DNA of 12,974 bases from Betaproteobacteria bacterium RIFCSPLOWO2_02_FULL_68_150 (GTDB taxonomy: Bacteria > Pseudomonadota > Gammaproteobacteria > Burkholderiales > SG8-39), in the NCBI GenBank assembly GCA_001771975.1, contig MERE01000205.1, forward strand, positions 1-12,974, given 5' to 3'. Position numbers and translations under genes: made by a program. The notes under the pieces are model-generated. The model worked only from the letters and a program-made list of their open reading frames with translations, did no database searches and was not told the DNA's origin. The stretch's first letter is position 1, and each line of letters begins with the position of its first letter. Shown one piece after another: positions 7,111-12,974 of the stretch.

Positions 7111-7512
7111 ATGCCCGCCCTGCCCCTTTCCCGCATCTGCTACGTGGAGGACGACGAGGACATCCAGCGCATCGTCCGCCTGTCGCTCGAACGCATCGGC
7201 AAGATGTCGGTCGACGTCATCGCCGACCCCGCCGAGGCGATCGAGCGCATGATCGCATTCAAGCCCGATCTGGTGATCCTCGACTGGATGATGCCGCGCG
7301 TCGACGGTCCGACGCTCTGCAGAAAGATGCGCGAGCGCCCGGAGACGCGCGATCTGCCGGTGGTCTTCATCACCGCCAAGGCTTCGCCGCGGGAACTCGA
7401 CGAACTGCGCGCGCTCGGCGCCGCCGGTACGATCTCGAAGCCGTTTTCCCCCAAGGATCTGCCGGACCAGTTGCGCACGATCTGGAACGCGCTGCCGGCA
7501 CAGCGCGCCTAA
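7111..7512 (+). CDS. Stand-alone response regulator receiver (CheY-like)
   Basis: A 133-residue protein made up of a single receiver domain with no output domain. Conserved residues are the acidic pair Asp14/Asp15 (YVEDDED), the phosphoacceptor Asp58 (LVILDWMMP), Thr88 (VVFITAKA) and Lys110 (TISKPFSP). All are present, so it should be phosphorylated. ATG 7111 lies 8 bases after the kinase stop; no good Shine-Dalgarno is visible, so translation may be coupled. With no DNA-binding or enzyme domain it may act by protein-protein contact, or pass phosphate on to the Hpt protein encoded convergently next door. The stop TAA (7510-7512) overlaps the Hpt stop by two bases. The kinase partner is assigned by operon position; the Hpt link is inference. 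Confidence 0.94.
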   Translation: MPALPLSRICYVEDDEDIQRIVRLSLERIGKMSVDVIADPAEAIERMIAFKPDLVILDWMMPRVDGPTLCRKMRERPETRDLPVVFITAKASPRELDELRALGAAGTISKPFSPKDLPDQLRTIWNALPAQRA

Positions 7513-7814
7513 CCGTAGACCACCCGCACGCTCCGCAGGTGGCCGGCGTAGGCCTCGATCTGGCCCGCCAGCGCAACGCGATCGAGCGACCGGGCAGCGC
7601 TCTCGATCTGCGCGCCGATGGAGGAGATGCGGGTGAATCCGTACGACGCGCCAACGCCTTTCATGCGATGGCCGATCTCGCGCAGCTGCGTGAAATTCGC
7701 CGCGGCCAGCGCCGCGCGCAGGGCATCGAGTTCCTTGCCCCGGTTGGCGAGGAATGCCGGGATCAGCGTCTCGAGCTCGCGCGGGACGACGACGGTTTCG
7801 AAAGCTTCGGGCAT
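7509..7814 (-). CDS. Hpt (histidine phosphotransfer) domain protein
   Basis: A small helical protein of 101 residues from ATG 7812-7814. It carries the Hpt signature GHRMKGVGASYGF with the phosphorylatable His49. The opening, MPEAFETVVVPRELETLIPAFLANR, looks like the usual N-terminus of this single-domain family, which is why I prefer this start. Two upstream in-frame starts exist: ATG 7845-7847, and TTG 7863-7865, which has GGAAAG 7 bases before it. The protein could therefore be up to 118 residues. Hpt proteins relay phosphate between receivers and have no kinase activity. It lies downstream of dnaE2 on the same strand, 66 bases after that stop for the preferred start and 15 for the TTG start, with no obvious terminator. 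It converges on the kinase-receiver pair, its likely partners. Family call is firm; the start is not. Confidence 0.88.
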   Translation of the reverse strand: MPEAFETVVVPRELETLIPAFLANRGKELDALRAALAAANFTQLREIGHRMKGVGASYGFTRISSIGAQIESAARSLDRVALAGQIEAYAGHLRSVRVVYG

Positions 7815-7880
7815 GCGGTGCGAACGGTAGCAGTGCAGGATGATCATGGGAAGCGAAGTTCGCAACGGCGCGCTTTCCGA

Positions 7881-10800
7881 TCAATGGAAATCGCGCGAGC
7901 GCGTCGCCAGCGGCCCGAGCGCGTCCGCCAGCAGCGGGCTTTGGTCGCTCAGCCGGCGCGCGACCAGATGGACCACCGTCCCGTCGCGCTCGATCACGCC
8001 CTGCACGCCGAGCAGGCGCGCGCCGAGCAATTCCCGGCGCTGGCGCTCGGCGAGGTCGCGCCAGACGACGACGTTCGCGCTGCCGGTCTCGTCCTCGAGC
8101 GTGACGAACATCACGCCGCTTTCGGTGTCGGGACGCTGCCGGCACGTGACCAGCCCTGCCGCACGCGCGCTGCGCCCGTGAGGCAACTCGTGCAGCGCCT
8201 CGGCTGTAGAGAAACGCTGGCGCGCCAGCAAGGGTCGCAACAGCGCGAGCGGATGCCGGCCGAGCGTCAGGCCGAGGCTGGCGTAGTCGGCGACGATGCT
8301 CTCTGCCTCGGAGGGCGGCGCCAGCGCTGCGCGGGCTTCGGGCAGGCGCACCGAGGCGAGCGCACCCTCGCCTCGCGCCGCGCCGGCGGCAGCCCAGTGA
8401 GCCAGGCGCCGGTGACCCGCGAGCGCCGCCAGCGCACCGCCATCGGCCAGGCAGCGCAGTTCCCTGCGGGTCAATCGGGCGCGCCCGGCAAGATCGTCCA
8501 CCGACTCGAACGGCCGCGCCGCGAGCACGCGCCGCGCCGCAGCCTCCGCAAAACCGCCGATCATGCGCAATCCGAGCCTTACCGCGGCCCCCTCCAGCGT
8601 GCAATCCCAATCGCTCGCGCAGGCATCCGGCGGGCGCACCTCGACGCCGTGGCGTCGGGCATCCTGAACGAGTTGCGCCGGCGCGTAGAAACCCATCGGC
8701 TGGCTGTTCAGCAGTGCGACCAGGAAAACCGCCGGATGATGGCATTTCAGCCACGCCGAGACGTACACGAGGAGTGCGAAGCTCGCCGAGTGCGACTCGG
8801 GAAAACCATACTCGCCGAAGCCCAGGATCTGGCGATAGATCGCCTTGGCAAACTCGCGCCGGTAGCCGCGCTCGAGCATGCCGCGGATCAGGCGCTGCTC
8901 GAAATGCTCGAGTCCGCCCTTGCGCTTCCAGGCGGCCATGGAACGTCGCAGCCGGTCGGCTTCGCCCGGAGTGAAGCCGGCGGCGACCATTGCCAGCTGC
9001 ATCACCTGCTCCTGGAAAATCGGCACGCCGAGGGTGCGCTCGAGCACCTGCTTCACGGCCTCGCTCGGATAGGTGACCGGTTCCAGCCCCTGCCTGCGCC
9101 TCAGATAGGGATGCACCATGCCGCCCTGGATCGGGCCCGGACGAACGATCGCCACCTCGATCACCAGGTCGTAGAAATTGGCCGGCCTGAGGCGCGGCAG
9201 CATCGACATCTGCGCGCGCGATTCGATCTGGAACACGCCGACGGTATCGGCCTGCTGGATCATGCGGTAGGCCGCCGGGTCTTCGGGCGGCACGTCCTGC
9301 ATGCGCACGCCGACCAGGTGGAGCGCGCGGCGGATCGCGGACAGCATGCCGAGCGCGAGCACGTCCACCTTGAGCAGCCCCAGCGTTTCGAGATCGTCCT
9401 TGTCCCACTGGATCACGGTGCGATCCGGCATGGCCGCGTTCTCGACCGGCACCAGTTCCGCGAGCGGACCGCGCGAGATGACGAAACCGCCGACGTGCTG
9501 CGACAGATGGCGCGGGAAACCGACCAGTTCCGCGGCAAGCGCCAGCAGACGCGCGAGCGGCGGGCTGGAAGGATCGAGGCCTGCCTGCTGCAGGCGCGCC
9601 GGCAGCACCGAGCCTCCGTCCCACCAGGAAAGCGTTTGCGCCAGCCGCTCGATTTCCTCCTGACCGAGGCCGAGCGCCTTGCCGAGGTCGCGCACCGCGC
9701 TGCGCGGCCGGTAGCAGACCACGGTGGCGGCAAGCGCAGCGCGCTCGCGGCCGTATTTGGCATAGACATACTGGATCACTTCCTCGCGCCGCTGGTGCTC
9801 GAAGTCGACGTCGATGTCGGGCGGCTCGTTGCGCTCGCGCGATACGAAACGCTCGAACAGCATCGACATGCGCTCCGGATCGACCTCGGTGATGCCGAGC
9901 GCGTAGCAGACCGCCGAGTTGGCGGCCGAGCCGCGCCCCTGGCAGAGGATCTGCTGCGAGCGCGCGAAGCTCACCACGTCGTGCACGGTGAGAAAGAATG
10001 CCTCGTAGCGCAACTCGGCGATCAGCGCCAGCTCGTGGTTCACCAGTTCCCGCACCTTCCGCGGCGTGCCGCAGGGAAATCTGCGCTGCAAGCCCTCGTC
10101 GACGAGCTTGCTCAGCCAGGAGGCAGGGGTTTCGCCGGCGGGCACCAGTTCCTCCGGATATTCGTAGCTCAATTCATCGAGAGAAAAGCGGCAGCGCTCG
10201 GCGATCTCGAGGCTCGCGGCAAGCAGCTCGGGCGGGTAGAGCTGCGCCAGCCGAGCGCGCAGCCGCAGGTGGCGTTCGCCGTTGGGGTGCAGCGCCCGGC
10301 CGCATTCGGCGACCGGCCATCCGAGGCGGATCGCGGTGAGCACATCCTGCAGCCGGCGGCGCGAGCGCAGATGCATATGCACGTCGCCGGCGGCGACCAG
10401 CGGCAGGCCGACAGCGTCGCCAAGCTGGCGCAGCGTATCGAGCCGCAACCGGTCGTTGGGGCCGCACAGCAGCTCCACCGCGATCCAGGCGCGCCGGGGA
10501 AATTGCGCGGCAATCCAGCGCGCCTGCTCTGTCATCCCGGCTCGGGATGCAGGACCGGCATCATGCGGCGCCACAAACAGGACCAGCACTTCGCATCCGC
10601 CCAGCATGGCGAGGTCGGTGCGCGAAAGCGCGTAAGTTCCCTTCCGGCCGCGCCTTCGCCCAGCAGTGATGAGCGCAGCGATCGCGCCATAAGAACGGCG
10701 ATCGGTCGCGAGCAGCACGACCTTCAAGCCATTTTCGAGCGCGAACTCCGTCCCGACGATCAGCTTCAGGCCGTGCTCCTTGGCCGCCACGTGCGCGCGC

Positions 10801-10964
10801 ACAACGCCGGCGAGCGAGCATTCATCGGTGAGCGCGAGCGCCGAATAGCCGAGCGCCGCGGCGCGCCCGATCAGCTCCTCCGGATGCGAGGCGCCGCGCA
10901 GGAAAGTGAAATTCGAAACGCAATGCAGCTCGGCGTAGGCCGGCAGCTCAGGCAAAGATGCCAT
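7881..10964 (-). CDS. dnaE2: Error-prone DNA polymerase III alpha subunit DnaE2 (ImuC)
   Basis: A 1027-residue C-family polymerase, the catalytic part of the ImuA-ImuB-DnaE2 mutasome that copies past lesions. An N-terminal PHP domain (HCVSNFTFLRGASHPEEL, 14-31) is followed by the palm with GRGSAANS (343-350), catalytic aspartates in PDIDVDF (382-388) and a third in LLKVDVLALG (Asp534). Further on come a tandem helix-hairpin-helix region and a C-terminal OB fold (LVTCRQRPD, VMFVTLEDETGSANVVVW). It is shorter than replicative DnaE (about 1160 residues) and lacks the C-terminal clamp-loader binding part, as expected for DnaE2. The PHP motif reads HCVS rather than a metal-binding HxH, so proofreading by PHP is unlikely. 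ATG 10962-10964 is chosen because AAGAGG lies 11 bases upstream and the family N-terminus fits. It overlaps the end of imuB by 17 bases, suggesting coupled translation. Confidence 0.97.
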   Translation of the reverse strand: MASLPELPAYAELHCVSNFTFLRGASHPEELIGRAAALGYSALALTDECSLAGVVRAHVAAKEHGLKLIVGTEFALENGLKVVLLATDRRSYGAIAALITAGRRRGRKGTYALSRTDLAMLGGCEVLVLFVAPHDAGPASRAGMTEQARWIAAQFPRRAWIAVELLCGPNDRLRLDTLRQLGDAVGLPLVAAGDVHMHLRSRRRLQDVLTAIRLGWPVAECGRALHPNGERHLRLRARLAQLYPPELLAASLEIAERCRFSLDELSYEYPEELVPAGETPASWLSKLVDEGLQRRFPCGTPRKVRELVNHELALIAELRYEAFFLTVHDVVSFARSQQILCQGRGSAANSAVCYALGITEVDPERMSMLFERFVSRERNEPPDIDVDFEHQRREEVIQYVYAKYGRERAALAATVVCYRPRSAVRDLGKALGLGQEEIERLAQTLSWWDGGSVLPARLQQAGLDPSSPPLARLLALAAELVGFPRHLSQHVGGFVISRGPLAELVPVENAAMPDRTVIQWDKDDLETLGLLKVDVLALGMLSAIRRALHLVGVRMQDVPPEDPAAYRMIQQADTVGVFQIESRAQMSMLPRLRPANFYDLVIEVAIVRPGPIQGGMVHPYLRRRQGLEPVTYPSEAVKQVLERTLGVPIFQEQVMQLAMVAAGFTPGEADRLRRSMAAWKRKGGLEHFEQRLIRGMLERGYRREFAKAIYRQILGFGEYGFPESHSASFALLVYVSAWLKCHHPAVFLVALLNSQPMGFYAPAQLVQDARRHGVEVRPPDACASDWDCTLEGAAVRLGLRMIGGFAEAAARRVLAARPFESVDDLAGRARLTRRELRCLADGGALAALAGHRRLAHWAAAGAARGEGALASVRLPEARAALAPPSEAESIVADYASLGLTLGRHPLALLRPLLARQRFSTAEALHELPHGRSARAAGLVTCRQRPDTESGVMFVTLEDETGSANVVVWRDLAERQRRELLGARLLGVQGVIERDGTVVHLVARRLSDQSPLLADALGPLATRSRDFH

Positions 10965-12339
10965 GCAGGAACCAGCCTCTTTCGCGTTCGCGGAAGATCC
11001 ACACCAGAGAGGCGTCACCGGTGCGGGCGATGAAATAGTCGCGCCGCACTTCGTGCCCGTCCCACCAGCCGGACTCGATCCGTTCCGGCCCTGTCAGCAG
11101 CGCAAACTCGTTTTCCGCGAGGCGGCGCGGCGTCTCCAGCAGCCAGAGCGGCCGCGGTCCCTGCCCATCCGGCAGCGGAGTCGACCGTGGCCCGGAAGAG
11201 GATTCCGGCGCAACTGCTCGCGAGGCAAGCTCCGGGCGGTGCTCGGAATGGATCGCCAACCCGCGCACTGCCGTCTCGCCCAGACGCGCGGCAAGGCGAT
11301 CGAGCAGCCGCATCCAGTCCTCGCCCGCGTCACGCACATCGCGAAACAGGCTGGCCGTCGTTGCGTGCAGCGGCTCGAAGCCTGCCGCCTGCAGCCCGAT
11401 CGCCTCCACCGGGGCAACGAGCTCGAGCCGCGCCAGGCGCTCGCGCAGCAACAGCGTGAAGTGCACCGCGTCGCGCGACGGATTGGCAAGCGCTACCGTG
11501 ACACGCGTGGGTCGCATCCCGGGATGCCTGAGCGACAGGGCGAAGCCGCGTATTCCGGACTGTCGCGCGACCAGCACGCCTTCGAGCTGTGCGAGCAGCC
11601 GGCGCGCGGCGAACAGCAAGCCTTCCGCCTCCGTCACCTGCGCCGGCAGCTCGAGCCGCGCTGCAAAACGGGCCGGCGGCACGAACGACGCGCGCGGCTC
11701 GGGGATCTTTCCGAGCGCCCGGTCCAGATCGTCGAGCAATTCCTGGCCCAGGCGGCGCGCCACGCCATCGCGCGGCAAGCGCATCAGTTCGCCCAGCGTC
11801 CTGATGCCGAGATTACGCAGCAGGTCGAGAATGTCAGGGCCGGCGCCGGTGACCTCGACCCGCAGGTTCTCGAGCGCGTTTGCGTCACCGGCCGCCCGCC
11901 ACAGCGCTGCCCGGGCAGTAGGCGCGCTGGCAAGCCATGCCTTGAAACCCAGCGCATCCAGGCCCGAACGCAATCCCTGCTCGAGGCGCTCGATCCCGCC
12001 GAAAAGACGCAGGCTCCCCGCAACCTCTGCGGCCACCTGGCGTGGCGCCTCGAGCGACACGCGCGGCGTGAACCGGGTGAGCCAGGCCGCAACGCCCTCG
12101 AGGTTTTCCCGCTCGGCGCGCAGGTTGCGCGGCACAGTGCGCAACGCGGGCGCGATCGCCCACGCCGCAGACAGCGGCATGCCGGACCGGACCCCGAGCG
12201 CCTGTGCTGCCGCGTTGCAGACGAGCACCGAGCGGTTTTCGATCACCGCCCAGGGTTCGTCACGCCACCGGCTCGGGTCGCAGCCGCGCAGCAGGGCTTC
12301 GAGCGGCAGGTGCGGAAGGTGGAGTGCGATCCAGAGCAC
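10948..12339 (-). CDS. imuB: ImuB, catalytically inactive Y-family polymerase-like protein
   Basis: 463 residues from GTG 12337-12339, where the family's opening MLWIALHLPHLPLEAL begins. ImuB is the hub of the mutasome: it binds the beta clamp, ImuA and DnaE2, but does not polymerise. The sequence shows this. The place of the Y-family DMDxFFASVE motif is taken by WIALHLPHLPLEA (3-15). The second acidic motif is replaced around SLEAPRQVAAEVAGSLRLFGG (95-115). Helix-hairpin-helix repeats follow (167-210, GIRTLGELMRLP), then a little-finger-like region. The C-terminus is the typical GPERIESGWWDG and WFLHGIFA. A PRPLWLL segment (395-401) is a weak candidate for clamp contact. It overlaps imuA by 80 bases and dnaE2 by 17, in different frames, so the three genes form one operon. 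The frame stays open upstream of GTG 12339 but loses family resemblance there. Confidence 0.94.
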   Translation of the reverse strand: MLWIALHLPHLPLEALLRGCDPSRWRDEPWAVIENRSVLVCNAAAQALGVRSGMPLSAAWAIAPALRTVPRNLRAERENLEGVAAWLTRFTPRVSLEAPRQVAAEVAGSLRLFGGIERLEQGLRSGLDALGFKAWLASAPTARAALWRAAGDANALENLRVEVTGAGPDILDLLRNLGIRTLGELMRLPRDGVARRLGQELLDDLDRALGKIPEPRASFVPPARFAARLELPAQVTEAEGLLFAARRLLAQLEGVLVARQSGIRGFALSLRHPGMRPTRVTVALANPSRDAVHFTLLLRERLARLELVAPVEAIGLQAAGFEPLHATTASLFRDVRDAGEDWMRLLDRLAARLGETAVRGLAIHSEHRPELASRAVAPESSSGPRSTPLPDGQGPRPLWLLETPRRLAENEFALLTGPERIESGWWDGHEVRRDYFIARTGDASLVWIFRERERGWFLHGIFA

Positions 12340-12961
12340 GTACGGGTGTCCCGACCGGAATACGGAGCGGCACCGCGAGCGGCGCACCCCGGCGTTTGAG
12401 GATCCTGGCAACAAGCCGCCCATCGCTCGATTCGAGCGCGAGCCGCAAGCAACAAGGCGAGCTTTCGCACGCCGCCTGAGGCGGCCGGAACAAGACCGTG
12501 AACCCGGGGCTTGCCTCGGCAGCAACCGCAAGCCGCCGCAATTCCGCATAGCGCACCGACGGCAGCCACGCGAGCAGCGCATGGCATGCGCCTGCGCGCA
12601 GCACCTGCTCGGCTGCCCACAGCGCATCGCGCCTGCCCGGCGCCCGCACCACCACCAGATGCTCGAGCCTCACGCCCGCGGCGGCAAGCGCAGGCGCATA
12701 AGGCAGATGCGGCGGCGCCAGCCAGGCGATGCGCTTGCCTTCTGCGGTCAGCGCGGCGAGCGCAGGCAGCACACAACGCAGCTCTCCCACGCCTTCACGA
12801 GCGGCCAGGATCTCGGTGAGCGTGCCCGTCGGCCAGCCGCCGCCCGGCAACTCGCGATCAAGCGTCACAAACCCGGTCGACACTGCCCTGGCCGCAGAAG
12901 CAGAGGGAGCGCCGCCGCGCCAGACGGGTTGCCGCTGGAGAATGTCTTCGAGGGTTGCCAC
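12260..12961 (-). CDS. imuA: ImuA, RecA-like mutasome accessory protein
   Basis: A 233-residue protein with the usual ImuA opening: LEDILQRQPVWRG, then VSTGFVTLDRELPGGGWPTGTLTEIL (27-52). This resembles the RecA core entrance. The P-loop position, however, reads AAREGVGELRC (53-63) without the GKT/S of a Walker A motif, so ATP binding of the RecA type is doubtful; that is common in this family. ImuA supports ImuB and DnaE2 in damage-induced mutagenesis. The start GTG 12959-12961 is 13 bases from the window edge with no clear Shine-Dalgarno, so an upstream start outside the window cannot be excluded. A LexA half-site sits just before it. The last 26 residues (208-233) are a Pro/Ala/Arg-rich tail encoded over the start of imuB. 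Confidence 0.9.
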   Translation of the reverse strand: MATLEDILQRQPVWRGGAPSASAARAVSTGFVTLDRELPGGGWPTGTLTEILAAREGVGELRCVLPALAALTAEGKRIAWLAPPHLPYAPALAAAGVRLEHLVVVRAPGRRDALWAAEQVLRAGACHALLAWLPSVRYAELRRLAVAAEASPGFTVLFRPPQAACESSPCCLRLALESSDGRLVARILKRRGAPLAVPLRIPVGTPVRALDRTPPSAPAARSPAARLRPEPVA

Positions 12962-12966
12962 GGAGA

Positions 12967-12974
12967 CTGTATTT
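12967..12974. promoter_or_regulatory. Probable LexA-box half-site upstream of imuA (cut by window edge)
   Basis: The last eight bases, CTGTATTT, match the left half of the CTGT-N8-ACAG operator, with an AT-rich start to the spacer. The matching ACAG would fall at 12979-12982, beyond the window. It lies 5 bases upstream of the imuA GTG, and an SOS operator is expected for this cassette. Only half is visible, so this is tentative. Confidence 0.45.

Noticed and set aside
6919..9624. A 901-codon minus-strand frame over dnaE2, Hpt and the receiver
   Set aside because: It crosses three genes with good family matches in other frames and shows no recognisable domain apart from low-complexity Arg/Ala stretches.
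7539..11033. A 1164-codon open frame on the + strand, antisense to dnaE2
   Set aside because: Its product is rich in Arg/His/Gln/Ala with no family motif. It mirrors the codon pattern of dnaE2, imuB and Hpt on the other strand; GC-rich codon bias keeps the antisense frame free of stops.
1..12974. tRNA/rRNA genes, insertion sequences, CRISPR arrays, long direct repeats
   Set aside because: Reading both strands, I saw no cloverleaf-like segment, transposase motif, spaced repeats or terminal inverted repeats. Nearly every base belongs to a well-supported gene.

Overview
The window is GC-rich and packed almost edge to edge with genes; no gap reaches 100 bases. I read it as a chromosomal segment of a betaproteobacterium. 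The reasons are the LexA type (helix-turn-helix plus Ala-Gly cleavage site), a lexA operator of the CTG(T)-N8-ACAG kind, an imuA-imuB-dnaE2 mutasome cassette, and typical proteobacterial pncB and Hpt sequences. Family or genus cannot be fixed from the sequence alone.

Layout: (1) 1-534 (+), the C-terminal part of an acetyl-CoA hydrolase/CoA-transferase. (2) 531-2977 (-), pncB (nicotinate phosphoribosyltransferase) followed by an MFS transporter, apparently one transcript. (3) 3010-3669 (+), an SRAP/HMCES-type abasic-site-binding protein. (4) 3666-4541 (-), an isoaspartyl peptidase/L-asparaginase. (5) 4542-4631, a 90-base divergent regulatory region with a perfect TATAAT and a LexA box. (6) 4632-5261 (+), lexA. 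(7) 5315-7512 (+), a membrane PAS histidine kinase and a stand-alone receiver. (8) 7509-7814 (-), an Hpt protein. (9) 7881-12961 (-), dnaE2, imuB and imuA, transcribed in the order imuA-imuB-dnaE2 and then perhaps into the Hpt gene. A LexA half-site stands just upstream of imuA at the window edge.

How the genes fit together: lexA, the SRAP protein and imuA-imuB-dnaE2 form a DNA-damage (SOS) neighbourhood. LexA represses, the ImuA/ImuB/DnaE2 mutasome carries out error-prone synthesis past lesions, and SRAP proteins cap abasic sites in single-stranded DNA. A set of phosphorelay parts (kinase, receiver, Hpt) lies in the middle. The kinase and receiver lie directly downstream of lexA. The Hpt gene lies directly downstream of dnaE2 on the other strand. 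Both halves could therefore receive transcription from LexA-controlled units, which is the most interesting hypothesis here. pncB/MFS (NAD salvage), the asparaginase and the CoA-transferase look like ordinary metabolic neighbours.

Three convergent gene pairs (531-534, 3666-3669, 7509-7512) all end with stop codons that overlap by two bases. imuA-imuB and imuB-dnaE2 also overlap. No RNA gene, insertion sequence, CRISPR array, long repeat or intrinsic terminator was seen.
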